In this document: positions 34,210-43,982 of the stretch, piece after piece
How the letters are laid out: every line of letters begins with the position of its first letter
Numbering within the stretch: position 1 is the stretch's first letter
Made by a program: the position numbers and the translations under genes
Assembly (NCBI GenBank): GCA_023897205.1
Contig: JAHWDD010000007.1
Span: 1,426,001-1,490,000, forward strand
Length of the DNA: 64,000 nt
Source of the DNA: Exophiala sp. HKRS030
Taxonomy: Eukaryota; Ascomycota; Eurotiomycetes; Chaetothyriales; Herpotrichiellaceae
Reading direction: 5' to 3'
Notes under the pieces: generated by a model
Told to the model about the DNA's origin: nothing
Seen by the model: the letters and a program-made list of their open reading frames with translations, nothing else
The model's database searches: none

Positions 34210-36732
34210 TCATATCCCACCCATTGTGTCAATCCCCGAACTATTAAAGTTATAAGGGAAATCCACAATTCCATCAAGCATCCAATTCAGAGGGTCAAAC
34301 ACGTCGTAGCTCGCCTGGCTGTAATCCATGGAGTAGCTGTTGTTGCTGTCTACCATCCCCGTTGCCATGCCGGCCATGCCAGGAACGATGGCCGACGCTG
34401 AGAGCATAGGATCGTTGACTGCAGCAGTATTATTGGCGGCGGCGTCGACGTTTGTCGAAGAAGGAATGACGATGCTATCCGCCTGTTGAAGTTTGGCATC
34501 ATGTTGTCGAACTATACAGGATGTCAGCTGTGCACTTTGACTGCGAATCCCAATCGCGAGTAACACATTGAAAGTAAAAAGGGCGGGAACGTGACTTACC
34601 ATCAGATGGCTTTCCTCCGCCAAAATGGAAATTCCTACGCCATCGCCACACCGAGTCAAAGACCAATGAAACCGACATACGACATTTGACCTTCAATTGA
34701 AGACTGTCATCAACTTCACCTTCACCAATCTTGTTGAGATCAGGTTGCGCTCGAACTCGTCCACTCTTCCAGACTTGGGCCAAAACTTCAGCAAGCCTCT
34801 CGGCAAGATCATTCTCAACCACACTCATACTTCGCAACGCCCATACAGTCCTCGAAAGCAACTCGGACGCTCCTTGGACATCCATGTCGTGCTCGCCGAG
34901 GAAGTTGTGCATTAGCTTAAGAAGTGAAAACCCAGCTGCCAACATCATGTGAAAAATGTAGTTGGTGGCATGAGCCAATGACAGACCATGTGAATAGTTG
35001 GACGGTAGGTTTATGCTCATGCTGTTCTCCAGCCCTAAGCATACCTCAAGAAACTCGGTTGTGCTTTGATAGAGCTTGAACATGTCGGCGCGATATGATG
35101 GTAAAGAAGGTGGTGAGAAAAATGCGCTCAACCGCATGTGCAAGGCTGCGGCTTTCAAGTAGAGCTTAGTGATTGGCGAGGTATCATGCCTGAGTTTGTC
35201 TTCGAGCTCCTCGAAATCATGGGCTAGAAAGGATACGTACGTAGGACGTTCTGCATCGGAAGCTAGTCCCACTGGATCATGAGCGTTCATGTACAAGGTC
35301 CGCGAGACCTTGTCCACGAACTTCTCGATTAGTAACCTATTGTATATCGGCGCCGGCAGCTCGTAATTAGGATTCGTATCGATGGGTTTGGGGCCTAGAG
35401 CCCAGTCGTAGATGGTCAGAGGAGGCTGTCCATATGCTGTGCATATCCTTTGCGCGACGATGTTGCAAACACTCCAAACCACGATACGATCTTGTAGTTC
35501 CACCTCTCTGAGCTCGACGCGGAATTTGCTGAAATCCTGGGCATGACTCGGACGATGTAAGCCTATTTGCAAGGCAATTTGCATCATCAACCCACAAATC
35601 ATGAAGGTTGGGTCCGTCGATGTGCTGCTCGTAGGCAATGGCCACGCGCACAGCAATATCAGTGCTTTGACGATGTGGTAGTTCTGAGGTACTTCGGCTA
35701 TCGTCGACCACATCAGTCGCGTCAACGGGCCCGAAAGTGCATTGAAAAGCTCTGGTTCTGGGGTGTAATGGCGAGCACCCACGGCCAGGATTGTCCAGAA
35801 CAACAACGGTGATCTCGTGTGATATTCTTCCGGCGTTCTATCGGGATTGAGGAATGGTAAGAATGGGTGTTGAAAGGTGAAGAAGCGCTGGAAGAGCTCT
35901 TGCACTCGATCCTGAGTCAGAGTAACATCTTCCAGGCGTTTGAATATTGACCTCCCAGGACTCTTGCCTTCCCTCAGGTCCAGGAGGCCTGCGGCGGCGG
36001 CGTCTTGTGTGAAGCCACCTAGTGCAGTCGGAGCGAGATTGGGGCCAGTATGTCCATTCTGCGCTCCGCCATTCGATTTCGATGCCGTCCCTGACTTTTG
36101 CGCCGCGACCTGTTTCCTCAACTCGACGATCTCCCGTTCCATTTCTGCATTGCGCGACCTCTTGCCCACTCTCTTGAAATTGTCTTCGATCTTGCATTCA
36201 AGGTTGAGACGTTTGCATCTCGAGCACGTTTGGAAGGGCTCTTGAGTAACATCGCATCGTAGCTATAACTCTGTCAGCAGCCGTGGCAAGGCGCAGAACC
36301 GGGGTTGTTGGCAAGTAGGAGATGACAACGGCCTCATCCGGCAGCGACATAGAACAACATCTAACACAATCGCTGGTATCTCACCTTCTGCTGTCGACAC
36401 TCATTGCATGCTCGTTTGATGGGCCTGCGCTTGCCGTCACCGCGGCCATGTTCATCGTTCAGGTCTGGAGAACCGAAGCTGGCACTCGCAGGTGAGCTGT
36501 CGAACCCCGCGACAGAGGCATTTCTTTTGTGGCTCTGGGTCGGACTGGTCAGGCCAGTACCAGGACCATCACCATCAATCGATTGCGACGCCAGCTTGTA
36601 TTGTGTGTCGCGTATTTCGAGTCTGGGGTCTGACATCCAGTTGGACGCCGATATCGGTTGGTCGCTGATGGTCGCAGTCGCAAAGCCGGAGTACGCAAAG
36701 TCGTCCATTGCCGAAAAGGGCGCCAAGTCCAT
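34210..36732 (-). CDS. Zn2Cys6 transcription factor, Leu3/PrtT-like type (regulator 3)
   Basis: Three exons: 36732-36385, 36262-34600 and 34511-34210 (2313 nt, 770 aa). The Zn2Cys6 cluster (Cys 109, 112, 119, 129, 132, 139) is split by intron 1 between ECRQQK and LRCD. The cluster pattern KRACNECRQQK...CSRCKRLNLECKI is followed by NFKRVGKRSRNAEMEREIVELRKQ, a basic stretch and coiled coil. This resembles the Leu3/War1/PrtT family of amino-acid, weak-acid and protease regulators more than regulators 1 and 2 do. An MHR domain follows (FLPFLNPDRTPEEYHTRSPLLFW). The C-terminus has many small and acidic residues with WMLDGIVDFPY, a plausible activation motif. It may be a core regulator at the cluster's edge rather than a pathway-specific one. 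Confidence 0.87.
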
Positions 36733-37442
36733 GGTTTTTTGATCTGATAAGATAAAAATGATCAGTCGGAGTAGGACGAGGGGATGACAACAAGGGACCC
36801 CGGTGATGGAGGGGCACAGTCTCGGATTCTTGTAACGACAAGGGTCACAGCGTCGAATCGACCGTATCCAACACACATACTCAGGTATCGAGGTGGTCAG
36901 AAGCTCATGGCTACCGCTCAAAGCAAAGAGAAGCTCCGAGGACCCTTGAAGAGATTTCATGCTTCTTCCCAGGCGGCCGAATCAAACCACGCCATAAGCA
37001 CCATCCGCTTCGCCCTACAACAAGACGATCATCGCGGTGAGCATCGATGACTCACGGCCAACCCCATCACTTAATTATACTAACAACTACAGTCACGGTC
37101 TTCGATTCAAGTATCACACCAGAGCCTTTTCTCGATACACTTGAACTCGAGAAACTTCAAAAGAGACAACAAAAGGCAGAGGAAATGTCATCATGAAACC
37201 CTGTCTAAACCCCGGCTGCTTAGAGATTCACGTCGACGTGGTTTAAATGTACATATCGTCAATTCATCATCCAAAATCATTCAATCATCAAAGGCATTGC
37301 ATCGTGCACTCTTCACCTTCGTCGCTGAATTCAATATTGCCTTCCCAAAAGATATCAAAGCAAAACCAAAGCATTTGCAGCCACCAGGGCCGCACTAAAA
37401 CAACGTCGATTATAGTGTCGTCAGCTTTTGAGCTGTTATCCC
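36733..37442. other. Intergenic: regulator 3 promoter
   Basis: 710 bp between the regulator 3 start and the 3' end of the next gene. This is where accessory-type genes give way to core-type genes. No gene or repeat seen. Confidence 0.55.
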
Positions 37443-40226
37443 TCACGTATCCCGTGATAAACTGGTATTGCTGGCAGGGAACCTGGAATCTCCCTGCATG
37501 ACCACGTTAGGCCCAATACTTCGTCGGAGATCAGCTCTTCTCTTTTCTCGTCGGTCGTCTTCCTTTCTTTGACGAGCTCGTAGTATGCGTTCTTGGATAT
37601 TCTTGATTCCAACGAGGTGGAATCTGAGACTCAACCCTGGAGACGAACAGAACTGGCGCGTGGCTCGAATTCGCGCCAGGCTCCCGTGGCTGGTCTGTTT
37701 AACTACACCTCTTCTTTGCCGGCGACGTTCAGAGATCCGTCGAACAAGGGAAACCGGGCCGGTAACTACGGTTCTCTCTTGTGGCAGTCCAAGAGAGTTG
37801 TTTACCACACCTATTTGTCGCGACTGTGGTTGTTCTTCGGGTCGATGGCTGTCTACATCGTCCCAAAATGCTCGGGGCCGCCAAAATGGATTAAGTTGGC
37901 CATCGAGATCTTGATCCGCCTTCTTGTTACGCGCATTTTTCAAGCTCAACCCCCGCGAGATAGAACTCATCAAAGACTCCGAGCGGCGATGTGTCCCAGG
38001 CCGTCGCAGCGATGTTGCACGCCTGGGGGAAGTTCCATCAATACCGAGTCGCTTTTCGGACTCATCGCCCGGGGTAGGTGGTATCACCTTGACTGAAGGT
38101 GGTTGCGGCGGCCGCCTGGGGTTCCGAAGAGGAGAATCCACCTCGATATGAGGCAAATGCTGTAATTGTACTTCGCGAACAGCTCCTGATTCTGCCACGG
38201 AGAATGGTTCAATCAACTGGAGCGAATGATTATTGTGCGGGAAGAAGTTGATCACCCTGGCCTCATTAATCTCAGGAGACGTAGACCTGAAAGACGGCTG
38301 GGAAAATGGTGTTTCCAGGGTGGATGTAGGTCGCAACGCTGCCCATTCCAAAGTACCAGGAACAAACAGCCCGAGCGCATTGTTTGCCAGCTCACTATCG
38401 TAGGTGGAAGAGATGACTAAAGCACGCGGATGTGATGGTGTCCTGACCGTCGCCTGATCCGAATTGTTGTCAACCTGGCTGGTCTCTTTTGCGTGTGAAG
38501 CACCTTCGTCATCTTCCAATGCCCAGTCACGCACATTTGTCAATAAGCGATCAGACTCCATCCTGTCCAATGTCTTTCTCAAGTCCTTTTCTGCTTGTTG
38601 TCGGCGTACGCGCAGATTCTCGGAGGTGATCGAATTGGCTCGCGAAGTACTTCTAGATGTTGGGGCAGAAAGAGAAGAACTTCGTGGAGGAATCACAGGT
38701 GCTGGCTCTGTTTGTGGTCTGCCACGATCTGTCGTTTCAGACACCGTTCGCCTATGCTGCCAAGCTGAAGGCGGCTTTTCCGATACTTTCCGGGATTGCG
38801 ACCGCGCAGAGCCAGTGGACAGAGATTGTCTTTTACTGCCGCTGCTGCTCGAAGCAGGCAACGAAGAACTTCGTTCAGGAATAACTGCTACTCGAATGAT
38901 CTCCGTCTTGGGAAGGACAGCACTAGATGCCAGGCTGTGAGATCTAGAGATCTCGGATCCAAAGCTCCAACGGTTCTGGTTGCTCAGACGAGCCTTCTTA
39001 TGCACTAGCCGGTGAGGCGAGTCTGAAGTTGAGTGCATGGAGTTCCGATTCGAGGCAGGAAGTGGTGAGCTCACCGACCTTAAAGACTCGTGTTTGTTGA
39101 CGTGACGCAACGTGATCTTCCGCTTGGGTAGGGCGATGGGCTCGAATACATATGCTTCAATGGTGGAAGTAGTAGAAACTCCTGACAGGCGTCTATCATC
39201 ATCACGAACCTCATTTTGAGTAGTCGTTGGTAAAATTTCAATTGGCACAGAGTCATTCCAGCCAATTATGCTCGCAAATTTCTCTGTGGAGGCCGACAGA
39301 TCTTGGTGTTGCGCATCAAGAAGTCTGTCGCGGAGACTTTTCCCTCGCTTCAGGCCATCTGGATGCACTTCTGACGTATTGTCTGTTGCCGATTTGACAT
39401 CATGCGACTCCTCCAAAGGCAAAAAAACATTTTTCCGAGGCATGGCTCTTCCTTTTTTCAATTCAACGGGCGTGGTTGAAGTGCTGAGTGGCTGAGGGCT
39501 TGCATGCAGTCTGTGTCCGTCATTGTCACCGTTCTGCCAAAAGTAGGTGTCCTTGTGACCAGACCCGGATGGAATCTCTGTCGGTACGCAAACTTCATCG
39601 TCAGGAATCTGTTTCTCAGTATAGAGCAAGGGCGACAGTGGCAGAGAACTGTGTCGCAGCTTGTGGGTGGGTTGACTCGGCTGGTGTAGAGACGAATGCG
39701 ACCATGCCAAATTTCCTTGATATTGGGAAGTGTCCCCAGCCTCATCCTCTGACCCGATATCTTCTCGAGCGGTCGTGAACGATTCGGCGCGAGTCGAGGT
39801 TAGGGATGGCTGCGTTTCCAAAAATGGCCGCACGAACGAGATTTTCCTATGGCGTGGAGGTGTGTTATCCGGAGTTGGAGGGCTATTCGGGTTTGATGGT
39901 GTCACCAAAGCTGACCTGAAGGCGGTCCCATCAGAGACCACATCTTCAGCCGTACGTATCTCGCCGTTGCTCGCACCAGGTGGCGTGGGAGGAAGATGTG
40001 GGGAGGTCGGCAAGATGGCAGTCGTCGGTTGATGCGATTCTGATTCAGTCATTTGACCATCTTGAGCTGATGTCCTGTACAAGGTCCGCAAATTGAGCGA
40101 GGCGGTCTTGGAGTCTTTTCGATATGATGATGAGTTCAAGGACAGAGGCGGCGAAAGTCCTACAGTTTCCGCAGGGGGGCCCATAATGGTGTATTCAATT
40201 GTCCTCCCCATTTGTAACGCAGTCAT
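37443..40226 (-). CDS. Large Ser-rich conserved fungal protein of unknown function
   Basis: One uninterrupted frame of 927 aa from the first in-frame ATG at 40226; the frame stays open 21 codons further upstream without an ATG. Most of the protein is low-complexity: Ser/Pro/Thr- and Arg-rich stretches with many RxxS sites. Two parts look structured: a middle region with LGLFVPGTLEWAALRP and ending in HSLQLIEPFSV, and a C-terminal block with LNPFWRPRAFWDD followed by a basic/charged helix rich in RK and ER repeats. No membrane segment or catalytic motif is visible. I do not recognise a named family. The long open frame and uniform coding texture make it a real gene. Confidence 0.8.
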   Translation of the reverse strand: MTALQMGRTIEYTIMGPPAETVGLSPPLSLNSSSYRKDSKTASLNLRTLYRTSAQDGQMTESESHQPTTAILPTSPHLPPTPPGASNGEIRTAEDVVSDGTAFRSALVTPSNPNSPPTPDNTPPRHRKISFVRPFLETQPSLTSTRAESFTTAREDIGSEDEAGDTSQYQGNLAWSHSSLHQPSQPTHKLRHSSLPLSPLLYTEKQIPDDEVCVPTEIPSGSGHKDTYFWQNGDNDGHRLHASPQPLSTSTTPVELKKGRAMPRKNVFLPLEESHDVKSATDNTSEVHPDGLKRGKSLRDRLLDAQHQDLSASTEKFASIIGWNDSVPIEILPTTTQNEVRDDDRRLSGVSTTSTIEAYVFEPIALPKRKITLRHVNKHESLRSVSSPLPASNRNSMHSTSDSPHRLVHKKARLSNQNRWSFGSEISRSHSLASSAVLPKTEIIRVAVIPERSSSLPASSSSGSKRQSLSTGSARSQSRKVSEKPPSAWQHRRTVSETTDRGRPQTEPAPVIPPRSSSLSAPTSRSTSRANSITSENLRVRRQQAEKDLRKTLDRMESDRLLTNVRDWALEDDEGASHAKETSQVDNNSDQATVRTPSHPRALVISSTYDSELANNALGLFVPGTLEWAALRPTSTLETPFSQPSFRSTSPEINEARVINFFPHNNHSLQLIEPFSVAESGAVREVQLQHLPHIEVDSPLRNPRRPPQPPSVKVIPPTPGDESEKRLGIDGTSPRRATSLRRPGTHRRSESLMSSISRGLSLKNARNKKADQDLDGQLNPFWRPRAFWDDVDSHRPEEQPQSRQIGVVNNSLGLPQERTVVTGPVSLVRRISERRRQRRGVVKQTSHGSLARIRATRQFCSSPGLSLRFHLVGIKNIQERILRARQRKEDDRREKRRADLRRSIGPNVVMQGDSRFPASNTSLSRDT

Positions 40227-42198
40227 AGTGCACGCAAATATCTTTAGATGCCCTTCCTCTTCATTGCGACTGGGGATCTGAGATTGCAACGCTCTTCACA
40301 GCAGTTCAGGTCGCATTCGAAAATATGCTCTCGTGGTCGCGCAAAGGGGTTCGCTCGCTAATGACTCTGAAGTCCGTGATGCGTCCGGAAGGGTTGAGGT
40401 ACCCGTACGTGACGCGAAGCGTATCAGACCCCGGAGAACAGTGCGTGCGCAGTGGTCGTGCGCAGAGTCTCTGAACTGGATTGATCGCGACTATAGGTCG
40501 AATGAGAGGAATTCGTTCCCCTTTCAGTGGCACGGACAGCGGATTTCCGGCTGGGACAGGGTTCTGCGATGATGTTCAACGCAGTCGAGATCGAGAATGG
40601 TGGAGGTGGGTGGCTGGGGCACCTGAGCGCTAAAGGGTTTGAGGAGATTCAGCGATGAAGATCGAGTGAGACATTTGAAGCAATGAAAAACCGGAAGACG
40701 CAGTAAAGAATTGTATAATTAATTATTGATATGTCGAGTAAGATGGCAAAGTTTGCGCAGTAGGTATCAATCAGGTTGATCTCATGGATTCGTCCGGAGC
40801 AGAGGCTTGCGAAGTGGGCGGGAAGAAAGAAACATGGATGAATGGCAGATGGCGATGGCGAAGAATCATCCGAGCAGGCGAGAGGGACCAGCAGTTGGCA
40901 CTAATAAAAGATGGTGATGGGGACGGAGCCACTGTAACGAGTACGGACAGGTAGTAGTGTAGGCTGAGGTAAAAGTCTCAAAGTACCGCAGCTGCAGGAC
41001 TTTGGGTCTTTGGGTGAGCCGGCGTGAAGTGGGTTTTTATTAAAGAAAGGCCCTAATTACCTACAAACATGCAGTCCATAGGTACCTTATGCCCGTACTC
41101 CGTCCCTAAGGTACCCAAGGTAGAGTTTTAGCATTGTATTCTAGGTACTCCGTACTTGTTAGGCTTACTGGTGACAGCCCCAAGCCCCAGGGTTCAGCTC
41201 GTACTCGCAAGAATGGCTCAGCTCAAGACTTCAAGGGTCAGAAATAAATCACAAAGCATCAAAGGGTTCGGCCCTCGCCAGATTCGCATCCACCGCCGGA
41301 CGGTCAGACGCGGGGCGGAGAGAACCGTTTCGCTGCCGTCAAGGAGCCCGACTAGTTGCAAAACGTGGCCAAACACTTGATGTCAGACAAAAAAGAATTT
41401 CTGTAAAACTCGGATTGTTCAATTTCTCTACCCACCAAGACACCTTGCATACAACAGCAAAAAACACCCCCCCAGTTCATATCACATCCTCTCTCGGTGA
41501 CACACATCCTTCTTCTTTTACTGACTTTCCCGTGACAGTGGCAGCGGTAACGACAAGAGAGATAAAACCCTGCATTGGATGTGTATCCCCCTTAATCTTC
41601 GGTAATCTAACCACCGGTCGACATGACAAGGCCATGACAGGCTAATTTCTGCATGTCTCTCCACCTCACATGTTTTTATTGTATGTACCGTCTGCCGTTC
41701 CGGATCGATTCCAAACGGACCCTATCGTGGAATGTCTCTGCCGCCATCTACTCGTGTAAAAATAAAGCCCGGAGACCAACACCCATCACATTATTATCTT
41801 GTTGTCTAAGCAGGATCAGAATGGTAGTTACCTCCTCCGGTGGTTTACTCTCAGGTAGGTGAAGGTGAGGGACACTACACGCATCACAGACCACCACACA
41901 CGCGCTCCCTCATTCCCAATCACATTCCTCGGTTCGCCGCATACCATTCTCATTCTGCCCAAAAATGGGCCCGAAGACAGAATCAACAACACAAATCCCG
42001 TTTATGGCCAAAGCTGACGGGTGAGATCTGTCACGTCGTAAGCCACCCATCTGTCAATGAAATACACGCGCTCTCCCCAGCCAGGGCATCTGCCCTTGAT
42101 AGAATTGCCCCAGACATCTTTAAATCAACAATGCTCCGTTCACAAAGGTTCCATTCCACTTCTACAGAAATCACCACAACAAAGGCACCAAGAGCAAC
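40227..42198. other. Long bidirectional intergenic region
   Basis: 1972 bp between divergent start codons. Contains GTACTCCGT at 41095-41103 and GTACTCCGTAC at 41145-41155, plus several GGTACC-like steps near 41080-41120. It probably holds long 5' UTRs. No gene or tRNA recognised. Confidence 0.5.
41145..41155. repeat. Palindromic GTACTCCGTAC motif
   Basis: Full 11-mer copy, 42 bp after a partial copy at 41095-41103, in the long divergent promoter region. Confidence 0.6.
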
Positions 42199-43050
42199 AT
42201 GGCCTCTCGAAGCACAGTATACGGCACGCTCCTCGTGGTCCTGGCATGTGCTCCCCAGCCTGGCCTCACGGGTCCTGTGCCACAGATAATCCACCCGGAT
42301 TTGGGATCCCTTTCCTTGTCCGAGCTGTTTCTCCAAACCTTCCGGAGGATAATGGAGCTCGGCTTTGTCCAGGGAGTCGTCTCTGCGCTGCTGATCCTGG
42401 GCTGCTTGATATGCATGCTGATATGCGTCCTCTGCGCCCTGGCTGCGTACTTTGACCGGAACGACAAGGGCCGCTGGGATCGGAACGACCTCGAACTGAA
42501 CGACGACTACGTATACTCGTCGCCACGCGAGAAACGCCACGCCGACGGCAACAGCACCGGCAGCCCGGTACGTCGAGGCCGAAAGGCCCACCACTGTCTG
42601 AGTCGACAACAACCAGTCGTCACAAAGATCAGTGTCGTCGCGTCGCCGTTTTCGTGTCGACGGAAAGCGTCTTCACCTCCTTCTCCTCCCAGATATCATC
42701 CGCAAAATAACCGCACTTCCTCTCCCCCAGTCACGCCTCTACGGTCCGCACTCTCCAAGTCACCGTCACCTCCGTGCCAAAGGCACTCTGTATACCTCGG
42801 CGTCAAGAGATCGCCCTCGTCATCTGCCAGCCCCAAGTCGGTCAGATGGGCCGATGAGCTCGGCGTCTCGGTCCTCGCCACGGTTCAGGTCACGAACAGC
42901 AGCAGCCACGAAGGAACGGATTGGGAGATCGATATCGGCATGACGAGGCCTCAGTCAACGTCTGCAATCGAGGCTTCCGACAACTGCACACCGGCGGCTG
43001 ACGCCCCTCCTGCCTACACCTGCGGCAGATTGGACTCCATCAAGTCATAA
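42199..43050 (+). CDS. Small single-pass membrane protein, function unknown
   Basis: One exon, 283 aa. An N-terminal signal-like segment (STVYGTLLVVLACAPQPGLTG) is followed by a short ectodomain and one strong membrane helix (about residues 58-87, with LILGCLICMLICVLCAL). After it comes a long basic, Ser/Pro-rich tail. The tail contains TPLRSALSKSPSPP and, later, SPKSVRWADELG, a KSVRxAD pattern seen in proteins with phosphorylation or PP1-docking sites. No enzyme motif. Topology would be N-out with a cytosolic tail, as in a receptor-adaptor or cell-wall sensor, but that is only a topology argument. Context AACATGGC supports the start. It ends near the convergent TRP-like gene. Confidence 0.65.
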   Translation: MASRSTVYGTLLVVLACAPQPGLTGPVPQIIHPDLGSLSLSELFLQTFRRIMELGFVQGVVSALLILGCLICMLICVLCALAAYFDRNDKGRWDRNDLELNDDYVYSSPREKRHADGNSTGSPVRRGRKAHHCLSRQQPVVTKISVVASPFSCRRKASSPPSPPRYHPQNNRTSSPPVTPLRSALSKSPSPPCQRHSVYLGVKRSPSSSASPKSVRWADELGVSVLATVQVTNSSSHEGTDWEIDIGMTRPQSTSAIEASDNCTPAADAPPAYTCGRLDSIKS

Positions 43051-43982
43051 TCTGGCTAACAACCTACCCGTGGATCGGGATTCTTTCTTTATTTTCTCAT
43101 GCACAACTTTATCAGCGACTTTTGTTTTTTCTTCTTCTTTCTCACGGCCCAATGTTATGTGGTTTGATGACAACTTTGCATTACGAGGTGATGGAGATTT
43201 AGGGGGGCCGGAGTTGGTTCTTTCACCTTTTTCTTTTGGCTTAGCATTTGACTGAAAACTTGGAAGACTGTGGATCGATATATCTACACAGTCATCTTCA
43301 TCTTCATCTTCTAAGAGGGCGGTGTTTGTGTGTAGGGGAAGCATCGGAGCCAAGGGCGTGTCCGGAGCAAGAAATAGGTTTGATTTGGTCTCAAGATTCC
43401 TTCATGAAATATGATCGACTTTAATGTCAAAGACTAGAATCATTCATTCTTGCTATCATTTTTCGTGACAGTTGATGTGTGAATGTCTTTGGTTGAGCTA
43501 ATCAATAACTGTCTGCGCCAGGTACCAAGATCATCTGTACAAAGCCGAGCAGGGCCAGTCACGACAACAACAGAAAAGAGATAAACTGGGTATTCCGTAG
43601 ATGACTTTTAATAAAGGTCCTTTATGTATTACTATACTGTGGAGTATATATTCCGAGTCCCCCGAATATGACACACTGCATGTGATATTAATGCAGTTCC
43701 CGATCTCCTGATCCCCTGGATGATTCGGAATTTCAACCAACTTTTCAGTGCCCACCACATCAAGCCTTCTGCGTCAAATCACATAGCATATCGAGCATGT
43801 AAACGAAACAAAAAACCAAACCTGAACACCGCGCTGTATGTATATATCGCCAAAAACATATTCCACCAAGCCTCACATATCATGGAGCTCATACTCCTCA
43901 CCGTCAACTTTTCGTTGTCAAGCTGGAACACCTTCTTTTGAGATCAAAAGGAAACTCATCATGTTGGGCAAACATTGAACTA
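43051..43982. other. Intergenic, convergent 3' ends
   Basis: 932 bp between the small membrane protein (+) and the TRP-like gene (-). A minus-strand open frame at 43045-43353 is charged and low-complexity and lacks a proper start codon. No gene supported. Confidence 0.5.

Larger units (their letters stand above)
2723..36732. other. Metabolic (probable aromatic-catabolic) gene cluster
   Basis: Fourteen consecutive genes of accessory type: three Zn2Cys6 regulators (at the left edge and two at the right edge), one FAD aromatic hydroxylase, two ACMSD-like amidohydrolases, three P450s, one aryl-alcohol-type dehydrogenase, one aldehyde dehydrogenase, one Asp/Glu-racemase-like enzyme and two MFS transporters. 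No backbone synthase (PKS, NRPS, terpene cyclase) is present. The flanks switch to genes with a housekeeping look: a GT2 glycosyltransferase on the left, and a large conserved protein and a TRP-like channel on the right. That the genes act together is inferred from family content, paralogue pairs and shared promoter motifs. Confidence 0.7.

Noticed and set aside
2723..36732. Classical secondary-metabolite biosynthetic cluster
   Set aside because: No polyketide synthase, NRPS, terpene synthase, DMATS or other backbone enzyme in any frame.
42031..42612. Minus-strand frame of 193 codons opposite the small membrane protein
   Set aside because: Antisense shadow of the better-supported plus-strand frame with signal and membrane segments.
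43045..43353. Minus-strand charged frame of about 100 codons
   Set aside because: First codon is TTG, not ATG; Lys/Glu-rich low complexity and overlaps the 3' end of the gene at 42199-43050.
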